DNA of 64,000 nt from Struthio camelus. Taxonomy: Eukaryota; Chordata; Aves; Struthioniformes; Struthionidae. Below, piece by piece: positions 1 through 11,722 of the stretch. The stretch's first letter is position 1. Each line of letters begins with the position of its first letter. The position numbers and the translations under genes are program-made. The notes under the pieces are model-generated. The model worked only from the letters and a program-made list of their open reading frames with translations. It searched no databases and had not been told where the DNA came from. The stretch covers positions 6,251,906 to 6,315,905 of the forward strand of contig NC_090968.1 of assembly GCF_040807025.1 (NCBI RefSeq), given 5' to 3'.

Positions 1-3000
1 TTTAACAGGAAGCAGATGGATGATGTGTCGTTCAGTAGCATGGATTATCAGGCTGGTAAAGGTCACAATGGATATACGCTGGGGAACTAATGCACTAAGG
101 TAATAAGAATAAAGCAGGTTATGCATGCTGAACCTCTTGCATTTGGAAGGCAATAGGGTAGTGAAAAACTGGCTCGAATGCTTCTCTTTTCATACTTCCC
201 TTCACAACTTCTTACTTTTCTTTAAAGAATGTCATAATGATGTTAGAGAAACAACCCTAAATTTCTTCCTTCACCTCCCAGTGGCAGATGAACTCTGAGT
301 ATCAAATCACTCCCATTCTGGTGTCTGTGCACCTAGCTCAGATACACCCAAACTTGAAAATGTTAGTTTTACTTTCTGCAAAAAAGCAGCAGTATGGAAT
401 GAGAATAAAAGTTCATGCTACTGCAATGTATTTCATCATACATTGTTATTGTCACAGTTAAACATGACTATATTTGAGAGAAATTTTTGTATTATTTGTT
501 TATATCAGATATGGTATAATTTCCTAAAAAATTCCTTGATGTATTTTTTTCTAAGTAGATCATATTAATATGCATTTTAAAAATTCCAAATATTGTAGAA
601 CTTACTCTCCATACAATCTCAGCTACATGAATAGATTTATATAATATCTTTCTGCTAGATCAATAATTAACAAAGTGTTTATACAAATGCTTCATAGTAT
701 GCCTTAATTTTAGCAATGCTTAAACTTAATGTTGAATGAACATATTTAAATGCTTTGAAGGGAACTGCATGGTTTTTCTATTTTTGAGAGTTGCATTAGA
801 ATCAGAAACAATTTCCCTGGCAGAAGTTTGATGTGCATGTATGCTTGTATCCTCAAGGCGGACTCCCCTGACTCTCTAAGCTTACTAGTTCTTAACATAT
901 AGTCTAGAATCACCTGAACAACTCCAGCTGGAAAGCAAGAGGGAAATTTTAGGGCTATGAAATGCTATTCCTAGTTATGGGAAGGCTTACTGCGGTGCTC
1001 TTTCCATCATGCAGTGTATGCATAACTTCCTCAGGGCCTTGGGATATGGATGCAGACAAATCAGTCTAGTTTGTGTGGCCTCACTGGTAAGTCTCTAAAA
1101 CAAATATGGACATGGTCCTAGAGTCCTGGGTATCATCCTTATGCCTACAGGACAGAGGGTAAGTTTGCCAGTTGGTGCGATTCTTGCACTGTGGGTGTAA
1201 CTGCTGGATTTGGGGGACTTGCAATAACTTACAGTAAGATGACTAAACTTCAGCCTTCCATATAGGGCATGCAACAGGCCCATGGACCTGTTTAAAGGTT
1301 TTTACGTTAAAGGCTGAACTGAGTGTTAGTGATGTTTAAGCCTTATGCTAGACCTCTGCATACAGGTGAATTTTATTCTTACTTGATAGATGTTTTTTCT
1401 AGCTAGTCTTCTGTAAGTGTTCAGTGAAACCTTTGTCCCTCTTACCTAAGATTCATTCAACAGGTTTACCAACTCATCAGCTGAAGTATTAATATCATTG
1501 CAGTCAACTCCTTTTCTTTGTCCCTTGTTCTTCTCTAAAAAGCCCTAGTGGAATCACTTAGTCACGTTTCCAAAGAAAGATAGCAGTTTGGCTGTTGCTG
1601 CTCTTCTGTATTTGTATCACAAGTGTGAAATTAAATGCCTACAAGTTCTGTTCCAAAAGGATCAAGGTCCTTTTTTCCAAATGAGTGCCCAGGGTTGCAT
1701 GACAAACTACTGAGCTCAGGACCAGCCGGCTTGTAACTGGAGACTGAGAGGAACTGAAATGCCACAACTCCAGCTATCTATATTTTAGAGTATTCAGAGT
1801 AATTGGATAATGAAATCTGATTGTAGTCTTCAACATAAGGAGTTAAAAATTATCATTGCATTGCCCACTTCACCAGAGAGGTTGTTATATAACAGAGAAT
1901 GATGCTTGACTCTTCTGGATTTTTTTCTTAAAACACTAAATTCTGAGAAGGTAAATCCTGAAAATAGTCTTTGTTCTATGAATTCAGAGGTCCAAACCCA
2001 TCAATAGCAGCATTGACTTAGGGAGAGACCAGAGGCACATTTTATGAATTTGAATTCAGCATGTGAACATTAGCTGCAGGGCTCAAATCTTTTGCTTTCC
2101 TCGAGGTCACGTAGACCTCCGACCACTAACATGTACACAGATCCTTTGATCAGGAGACTAGAATAAAATAGTCCATATAGCATTCAAGAGGAACGATACC
2201 TGAATTTGCACATCCTCTTGCTCTAGCTCTACCTTAAAAAGGGACCTATGCTTTCTTTCTTTCCATTCCCTTCAACAATTCCCTGACATACTTCAGTGCT
2301 TTGAAGGTGCCCATTTCAGACTCAAATGAAAGAGCCAGAGTATTACCGAGAAACCATGTGCTATAAAGGAAAATAGCAGAATGAAACAGAACAATGATTT
2401 GTGTGCTCCACTGTCTGATCTCTGACAGCAGACAATGCCAGATGCTTCAGAAAGAAGTTGTAATAATTTCACGGTCCCCAGCCAATATAAAGCATACAGG
2501 TGACTTCTGTTCCTGATTGCTGATGACAATGAAGAAACATGAGTATTTTAGTAGCTTTCAGTAGGGTTCAGAATTCTCTATTAACTTTCTAAATTTTATT
2601 CCCTTAATTCTGTAATGCAATTTTTCTTTTTTTAAATAATGATTTTAAGGTTCCACTGCATCACATCAAATAAGAAGTAAAGTTGGGAGCAGGACCACCT
2701 TATTTACCTTGGCAGGGGAAAACAGACCCTGTTTGATAAAGCAAGCTGTAACACCAATTTTTCAGCTCTACTCAGTTAGAAGTATTTGTCCTTCTTGTGT
2801 AAACTAGTTTGCAAGAGAGCAGACAAACTCCTATCAATATATAATGCACTGATATAAAAATAGTTTTAATGTGAGTATGGTACAATCCAGTAAAAGAACA
2901 GCGGTGTGCACACTACACCTGCTGCACTGTATAGTAGTTGTATATGTATAGTAGTTCTGTGCATCTCTATTAATGTAGGCAGGATTCAAACCTGACAGAT

Positions 3001-6000
3001 ACTAACAGCAACTTATTAGGGTTTGAAGATCAAGTAAATGCACTAGAGAGAGTTCTTGAGACATTTTTGTCAGCTCATCATCAATGTTAAGTGCAGGCCA
3101 AAGCAAATATTTGTTCAGCCTAATTGACTGGATATCTTATTACTTGCGCTAGTTAGTAAGTAATTATCAGAGAACACTAGGAGAAATATAAATATATTTA
3201 TTTGGTGCATATAGTAGAGGAAACAAGTTTTCTATTTAATACACTAATGGATTGCACCTTATCTCATGTTTCACAGGGGATTTGTTTAACCAAGACTCTG
3301 GCTGATATGAGCAGTCTCTTAAATTGAAAAATTGCAATTCCTTCCCCCACAACCTCAACACAAGTCTTATCAGTGTAAGGAAGTGACAAAAACATCTCTC
3401 TTCTCCAAGACAGTGTAAGGATTAGCTGAACAGCATCTTCATTTTGTATCTCAAAATTGAAAATAATAGGTGAAAAGCTTTGTCCTTTATTGAAATCATG
3501 GCTGTAGACATAGGGGTTGATGTTATGCACAGGTTTGTCCCTATGTATCAGCATGGCTACATTACCTTACCGTTGCGCTCTAAGTTGAACTAGTGCAGTG
3601 GTTCTCTAGGTATGAAAAAAAGGGAATGTAGAGGTATAGCTAACCAGAAGATAAGAATATTCATTATGTTGATCCTGGCCTCTGTATATTTTTAATAATA
3701 AATTGTTCTAGTTCAGGTCTGGATCCAAGGATCTGTTGTCTTCAGATACTCGTTAAATCTTGATGGTGTTATTACAATTTGTGATACTCCCTAAGAGGTT
3801 CTTTACTCACCAACTTGATCACAAACTCAGAAATGAAAGGTAATTTTGAGCTCAGAAGAGCTTACAGTAAGTATGAGCTAGCTGACAAGAGGTGGATACA
3901 AACACCAAACACCAAATACCCAGCAACCAAACAAACCAACAGGATGGAAATAAGAAGGTAGTTCAATGATGCTCTAAAAATGCAACTGATAAGCTGTTTT
4001 CAGAAGTTCTAGAGAAAAAAGATGCTTTTAAAGTGAAATAGGAGTTTCCTGTATTAGAGGGAGGAATAGAGATTAAATAAAATGCCCAAATTCACACCAC
4101 AAATTTTTGACAGACTCAGGACATCAAGCCAACCCCCAGTTCCTCTTTTGAGAATTGCAGTCAAACATAAAGAACTGCAAGAAGCCCTTTTCTGTTGATA
4201 GCACACCAAGGAGTTACCAGCATTAAAGTCCTTGTAGAGAGAAAAGCACTGTGGCCTGTCCTCTATTTTGCCTCCAATTAAAGGATTTATCTGAAGTTCA
4301 GGACTTTGTGCAAAGCTATTTATGACCATGTGCTTTCCTTTTTTCCATGTACATATCTCATGCTGGTGGCATCAAACCCATTAAAGTGGATCAGGGTACC
4401 TTGAATATCAAAATTGCTGTATAAATAGAACTTACATTCTCTCTGGCAGCAAACACTCTCAAGTGGATGAGTATTTTATAAATATATAAATGAAATGTAC
4501 TCAACATGTCCAGGGATAAGAGACTATAGTCACTGACCTTTAAGGGAGTTGGAAAAAAATAACTGTATGAAATCTCTTCCCTTAATCATTCACTTCTGAT
4601 GTAGTCAACTCACCAAAGATGCATTTGTAAACCTTCTGCATTTCTCAAAGTGTTTCATGTGAAGGAAAAGGAATAGGGCTGGAAAATCATAACCATATGA
4701 ACCAGGACAAAATGTTTTCCACTCACCATTTGACTTCTGAAGATAGCATGAAACAAGTGATGAACAGGTAGGCTACAGGGTAGGTGTGCTTGCTGGATTA
4801 TATTATGCTATAATGTATGAGCAAGTGTAATCTAGTGGACATGGACAGAATGCAAAGTCAAACAACCTGGGTTTTTTTTTTCTTCCAATTTTACCACTAA
4901 TGTCAAGTCTTGGTTAACACAGTGAGAACACTTCACTGTGACTCTGCTTGACCCTTTACTCTCTCATTTCTCCTTTCCAGCCCCACTGTGCTGTAGATTC
5001 CTTGTTTCATCTGGAAGAAATCATTCAATTTCTGGGTGGGGAGTTTGAGTGATACTAGCATTTCTATCCCTCAGTAGTGTTGTGAAGATAAATGCATTAA
5101 AGACTCTAGGCATTCAGGTTATTATGGTAATGAGACCCTGTAAATACCTTGTATAGAAAGTGGCATGGTCATTAAATAGGCCTGATGATATCTAGGTTTG
5201 TGATTTCGGATATGTTGATTTCACAACAGATTTAAAAGTGATAAAGAAGAGCTAAGCTTTATTATTTCACAGAACACAAGTCAGCAGTTTGCTCTGTCAA
5301 TCCTTTTGTACCCTTGTCTCTAATCTTTTCCTTTGAAATCCAGAGTTGTAACTGCACGCTCAAATGAACGTGTTCAGGAACAATCCAGTCCCCTTCAATC
5401 AGATACAGGAATCATATGACTAAATGCAATTTGTTACTTTAGTCAGTTACTGTAATGAGGCTGCAGAGAGCATAGGTTACCAGTAGTTTTTGTAGGAAGG
5501 AAATTGTGAAGGGAAAAGCCCATAGTGATATTTGTTCCATTCTTGTGCATTTTTACTGAGCTAGGGGCACAAACATACCTAATTGACCCCCTTTGTTGCT
5601 TGTCATCATCTTTACTCTAGGCCCGTAGGTGCAGATACTGGTAGTTTTATTAATCGAGGAGACAAATGGGTGGGATTAATGGTTTAGCTGAGTGAAAACT
5701 TCGTTGAATGATAATATTCCGTATTGGGATGTATGATGGGAAACTACCGAAAAGTGCAAGACTCCAGGTCAGCTACAAGCAGTTGAATTTACCAGCTCTT
5801 CAAGTGTATGGTGGTGGCATATCTTAAAGAAAAAAAAGGCTCAGAAGATGTGACCCAGCACCTAAGATCTGTCAGTCTGAAACATTTTGTTATGTTACAT
5901 TTAGGTTTAGACTTAATTCCAGCTAAAATGTATAACAGTGCTTTTTGTTGGAAAAGAGAAAAATAAGATAAACCAGAAACTCATTAACATAGACATTTAC

Positions 6001-9000
6001 AATTCTATGAGCAAAAAGACTACTAGATTTGTATTATGTTCTTCTGCTATTAAACTAAAGATAAAGCAAATAAAAATCTTACTTCAGGGAAATTAGGCAT
6101 GTTCTTAAGTTGCAGTGAAATGGAAACTTGAGCATGTTATGGTGAACAGGGATCTAAAGATCAATTTGAAAGAACTCATTGATTCAAGCACATTTAGAAA
6201 AAGACTTTTAGCGCTACTGTTAGATTAATCTAGAAGGGGGTCTGCATTTATTGAAGACTATTATGTACTTGTCTGTCAATAGCATATCATTTTAATGGGG
6301 TTTTGTTCCTTCAAATTATAAATAGCTTTATAGGATGTTATATTGTTTTACCTCTAGTAAACATCCAAACTCATGCATGATCCAGAAGAGGCTATTTTCA
6401 TTTGAGTTCCAGCAAACACACTGAAGTCCAGCACACTTTAATGTGTCTTTTAAAACTAAGTAGTTAGGCATATGTCTCAAAGCTCTTGGAACTTAATTTT
6501 CTGACATGGGCTCTGACAGTACTGAGGGAAATTTATGTGAGATATTTCCCAATTATAGTTCCTTAGCTGCACTTACATTTGAGTGGAGTTGTTCTTGCAG
6601 AATGGAATTGCTTCAGTTAGTTCAAATTGGCATCTCTTTTCCTCTCCTTTAAAGGAAGAGAAAAAAATCACTCAGAGTGACATTGTATTAATGGTGGATC
6701 ATGTCAGCTAATGAATAGTCAGTGCTTTACATGCCACGTTTGGGTTTCCTCCTTCTGTTTAAATAGCAACACAATTCAACACTTGTGTGTGTGAAATCTT
6801 CTTTAATAGACACAATGAGCAATGAATTAAGTGTGAAAATCAGAACAGCATTCAGGAAAGAAAAGGACCTTGTAAAACTCATTTCTGACAAGTGCCTGGA
6901 TGAGGATCATGGCAGTTTGCATGTAAAAGTCAGTGCCCAATGGCAAGCGCCGCTGGCCATCAAATTCAGTGACCAAACTGGAAATGTCTTCTGCAAAACC
7001 CTGTTCCTTTCAGAACAATAAGTATTATGTTTACCTTAATTACTATTATCTTGGTTATTTAATAAGCTGTGTTAATAAGAACATTTTCTTTTAGTTTATT
7101 ACTCTAAAAGATACTTAGATTTCCATTTTGTCATGTGAAATTCAACCTATAAAATTCCAAAATGTTTTACAAATGGTCCTGATCCGGCAAAGACCTACCC
7201 ATCTGTTTAGTTGAATAATAATAAGCATTTATATTCCGATAGTGCCCCTTATCTTGCACACAGAACCATCTGCTTCAAATTGACTATCTTTCAAACTGAG
7301 CTCTCCGAGAGCCCTGGCCTTGTAATCTCATGTAACTGAGATCTCTGCCTGTGACTTTGCAGAGCTTCTCCGAATGAAGGATTAGGGTCTGCCACACACC
7401 AGACCACAGTATTAAACATAGCAGTGTTTAACATTTCAGATTTGTAATTGTAGTCAATGAAGTTTTTCCTGAATATGACTTAAAATTCCAATTTGTCTTG
7501 CTAACCCCAGTCCTGGAATACAAGTGGACTATCCCCTGCACAGCAGATCATATAAATTTCAATAAGATCTCTAGCAGTCTAAGTACCTGTTTTCATGAGT
7601 GTCTTGAAGGAAAAAGTACTATTGTGGAAATGTGCTTGAGAAGTTTCTTAAATATATTCTTTACTTGACGGAAAATATCTAAGCATGCTCTTATGTCCCA
7701 TTGATTTGAATAAGAATATGTGAAGGCTTAAGTGCTTTCCCAAGTCTGGAATGCTTTCTGAAAGAGGGGTGGAATATGAAAAACACCATGTAATCCTGAA
7801 GAATGAAAACCAGTATGATATTGTATGAAAATGAAAAAAATTCAACAGCAGTTAGAAGTGGAACGCAAGTTCTTCTGCTCCATGCGTCTTGTTTGAAAGT
7901 CACTTGTTGGTCAACTAAAGCAGCAAGCTGAATATAACTCTGCTTTTCACAGTAACATCACTGATGAAGTGTGAAGCATGCAGAGAGCACATGTGGAATA
8001 TGAATCCATTAATCCTGGTTGGTCTTTCCAGTTTGAGACTGACTCTTCTGTGCTCTGAGGCCGCTTTGCTACAGTAGCATGAAGATCTGGCTTACTTTGA
8101 ATGATTTTAAATGCTTTCCTCCTCCCTTGTACCTCTGCTTTTTTCTGTCTTTTTTTAACTCTGTGTTCTTATCCATTTGCTGGAGCACAGAAATGGAGAA
8201 TTGTAGTTGTATCTTATATATATGCAGTTGCAGTTCTCAGGAAAGTCAAACTTTTAAAGCAATGGACTCTTGATTTCTTCTTTGATACTGAGTCTTCAAG
8301 AATAACACTCTTGGAAGTGGAATACATGGAAGAATAACATTCTTGGAAGAACAGAATTCTTGCCAAGCCATAGTATCTTGAGGTCAAATGATATAATAGC
8401 CCTAACTTTCACATGATCACCAGTTAGGACCATAAGCTTCATGTCTGGAGTCTCTCAAAATGCACAGTTCCACATGAAGAAGTTTTAAGTTCATGATATA
8501 CACAAATCCACTGTCTCATCTGTCTGTATGTAGACATGTTTGCTTATCTATCTATCTCCTGTAGGGAATATTGTGCACCTAAGTATCAATATTATCAAGA
8601 AAGAGCAATAGTGTGCTGTTCTGTGAGCTTGTATGTGCTAGCATACAAGCCAGCAGCCAAAGGTAATAACGATACAGGCCAGGGCAGTGCCCTGACCAAC
8701 AGAGGTACAGTGCCACAGTACCTGAGCAAGGTGAATAGAACAGGTTTGGTGATGGTAATAGATTCAAGTCAAGAATCGAGTGACCATCAGCCAAGTGCAA
8801 AGTGAGATGCTGGGGCTGAAGTCAAGCCAAGACCAGGCTGGGCACACATCTATCTGTAGCATAATTCAGACATAGATGGGGCTGAGGTCTGGGTTGCACG
8901 CAGCTCCTGGGCCAATGGGCAGAAGATATATGTGTGGAGGTCCCAGGTGAGGCTGGCTAGGGAATTAAGGTCTGTTGCTACACTCAGAGGCCTGGCAAAT

Positions 9001-9164
9001 ATAAATAATAGAGATGGAATTTAAGTAGTATTGTAGCTCTCATATTGCTGAGGCTAACAAACTGCTCAAGATAGGTCTTTAAAATGTGTTTGTAAAAAAA
9101 AAAAAAAAAACACCACATAACCCATAGGCTGTAGCTTGAATCTCCTAGGAACACAGGTTCTTCT
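1..9164. other. Intergenic stretch without a supported gene
   Basis: AT-rich sequence with only short chance frames (longest 96 codons, minus, 3,264-3,554). A MIR-like piece at 4,830-5,160, an imperfect estrogen-response-like palindrome at 2,104-2,118, a partial local duplication at about 8,299-8,349, and a GC-richer, possibly repeat-derived patch at 8,640-8,960 are the only items noted. The 78-codon frame at 6,785-7,021 reads somewhat protein-like but has no splice sites, domain or second exon to support it. Confidence 0.6.
4830..5160 (+). mobile_element. MIR-like (CORE-SINE) remnant, plus orientation
   Basis: Around 4,835-4,880 the sequence resembles the first part of MIR (GTGGACATGGA...AAAGTCAAACAACCTGGGTTT followed by TTTTACCACTAATG). 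Around 5,078-5,100 it resembles the distal part (GTGTTGTGAAGATAAATGCA). The middle is highly diverged. MIR-type SINEs exist in low numbers as ancient relics in bird genomes. Similarity was judged by eye. Confidence 0.4.
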
Positions 9165-9465
9165 TGAAGGTGCACAGTGAAAGTGCAGAAGCAAAGGACA
9201 CAAGTTGCAACAAGGGAATTTCCAACTAAGTATTAAGGAGAAAAAATCACTGTGAGGATGGTCAAAGATTGGAACAGGTTGCCCAGAGAGTTTGTGGAAT
9301 CTCCATCCTTGGAGATACCCAGTCAAGTATTGAATATGACCATGAGGCACCTGATCTAACTTCAGAGTTGCATGTGACTTCAAAGTTGGTTCTGCTTTGA
9401 GCAGGGGATTTGACAAGGTGACCTCCAGAGGTTCCTACCGGAGTAAATGATCTGAAGAATCTATG
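9165..9465 (+). mobile_element. Old CR1 LINE 3'-end fragment
   Basis: The plus strand carries recognisable CR1 3' sequence: GGACACAAGTTGCAAC near 9,197, TTCCAACTAAGTATTAAGGA near 9,220, TTGGAACAGGTTGCCCAGAG near 9,270, GGAATCTCCATCCTTGGAGA near 9,295, then GACCTCCAGAGGTTCCTACC and a terminal ATCTATGATTCTTG around 9,460. It holds the last ~65 codons of ORF2 and the 3' UTR with many substitutions and indels, so it is clearly older than the copy at 39,105. A long A tract (9,094-9,111) lies just 5' of it. The 116-codon minus-strand frame across it (9,066-9,416) is an antisense shadow. Confidence 0.85.
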
Positions 9466-11640
9466 ATTCTTGTCTGTCTGATGATGCTCTATGTGATAAT
9501 ACTTTTAAAAATTGCAGCAGGCCCTTTGGCTCTGCAGCTGTGAGATGCTGGAAAGTAGGGACAGATATTTAACTGCAGTTACTTGTATGGGCTGTTTGCA
9601 GTCATGCTTTAAATTAAAAACAAATTCTCTTAATTGTGTTTTGGCATTTTTTCTGTGATAAATTATTTTCTTATACTTTATAGCTCCTTAAATGTTTTTC
9701 TGTAGCTCTTTTTACAAATCCATAGGATGTGATGCCTGAAAATTTAGACAATGAAAGAGATACTATAAACTGTAATTGCTGCTTTGAAAGTATTCACGAG
9801 GGAGAGAAAAGTCTTCCTTATTCTTTCAAATTTGAGATACAATGTATAAATGTTTGTAAATCTGTCTTTTTCTTTTCTAAATTTGTTTTGTTTATTTGCC
9901 CTGGCTGTTTGGCATATGATACCTATAGAGGGTTAATTCAGTATAGACAACAGTCAGAAGCTGCTCACTTCCCTGATGACACTGTCTTTCAAACTTACGG
10001 TGTAGCATGGGGAAAACTGAGAGCATTTTCGTCCTGTTGGGCAGTTGATTGTTTTCATGCTTTTTAAAACTCAGTCTTTATTTTGGCAGTTTTCCTGCAA
10101 TTTTTCTGTTGTTGCACAGACAGGAGTTACCTATGGCTCAAATCCGCCCTTGACAGATGTTTAAATGAAGAAGTCGTAATTGCCTTTCTTTGATATTGGG
10201 ATTTTGAAGGTAGAAGCAATAATCAATTAGGTTCTCAGTCCTTCCCCACAGGTAAAAGAGATAATGTCAGAAAGTGAATGGACTGGATCTGATATATTGC
10301 TACATCCTGTGTTGTCCCTTATAACAGTGAAAATATTAAATGTTAGCTCTTCAGGACAGTAACCCAATTATTTTGCAATAGTACAGAAGACATGAAGAAC
10401 AGTAAATGCATTCCGTATATTTCAGGCGGTCCTGAGTAGCAGAGGCAAGCCTCGGCTATGATCGAGAGAAGTTAGAGAGGAACAGTTGATTCAGATACAG
10501 AAAGAGTAGCTGGCAAACTGTGGCAAATAATCAGCCTTTCTGGTAAGTTCTGAGCTTTTAGAAAGCTTTCTAATGCCTTTGTCCTCTATGTGTTCCTCGC
10601 ACATTTCTCTGACTTCTGGAAGGTATTATGTTCCTTGTAATTAGTGCCTGTCTTCAGCTGGGAAAACAGAAAGGTTTGGCAATGCTGGGGAAGGAGCAGG
10701 GGAAGCCCTTGAGATGATATCTAAGCAATAAGCTCCCAGTGTTTTATTGAGAATCCAGCATTTCTGTTAAGTAATTTCCACAAACAACTGGGATTTAGTC
10801 AATGTTCCTCATTATAATTAAATGATAAATCTTGGCATGGATGGCATCCAATATAGATTATGTCAGTTCTGCTGAAGTGGAATAGGGCACAAGATACACT
10901 TACCCAGGAAAAAAAACCCAGCTTTGGAAGACTGTTCTCCTTCCAGAGGCCAGACAGCAAGCAGACATGACCGCACAGTTACTAACACAGGAGCTGTTTG
11001 TCAAGTAAAGAATATCAGCCCATTTTGTATATATGCAGTTTTCTATGAAACATATTTATAGAAGGGCTTAATATGTCATTGTCAGTGTGAATTGTTCTTA
11101 CAGAGCCCTTTACTGTTGTTGCTACTTGCAAGGGGAAACCATGTTAAGAGTATGTTGATCAGTGAAGATATGTTACAATGTATTTATTGCAATACAGATT
11201 TCCCTAAACCATTAAAAAACACTTTATATATCTGTTAGTCGCTCAGCCTTTATAAAATGTTTTTATTAAAAATACAGATTACTAAAAAGCCTAAAAACCT
11301 CTTAGCTTTTCAGCTCTGTTTCTCCCATCTAGAAATCTCATTAAATAGTTTAAAGAGGGGAAGACTTTCAAGGAAGGCTTTTCAAGAAAAGAAGGTTGGA
11401 TGACAGTCTGTTCAGTGGTCAAAACAAGAGAGAAAACTAATAGATGAAAACTTGAGCCCAGAACTGTGGAATACTGTTTTGTATTGTTTTAAGTAGTTGT
11501 TTTTCAATCATCATGCAGCTTGCAAGAATTAAAACATGTAGACCTTGTTAACAATATAATAAGATTTACTGCTATGTTATTATTCTGTACATTAACACAT
11601 AGCTGTTGGTACTTGACAATGGAGGTTGTTATCTTTCATG

Positions 11641-11722
11641 CTATTTTGTGAATGGGAAGATTGAGACACAGAGAAACGGCATGATGCACCCAAGAGAGAG
11701 GTTGGAAGTCTGAACTGCACTT
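11641..11722 (-). mobile_element. MIR-like (CORE-SINE) remnant, minus orientation
   Basis: AATGGGAAGATTGAGACACA followed by GAGAAACGGCATGATGCACC and CAAGAGAGAG matches, with about one change in four, the reverse complement of the MIR segment that reads CTCAGTTTCCTCATCTGTAA on the forward consensus. No target duplications survive. An L2/L3 tail is an alternative identity. Judged by eye. Confidence 0.4.

Noticed and set aside
9729..10067. 112-codon plus-strand frame
   Set aside because: Starts just after the old CR1 in AT-rich DNA, has no domain and no splice context; treated as chance.
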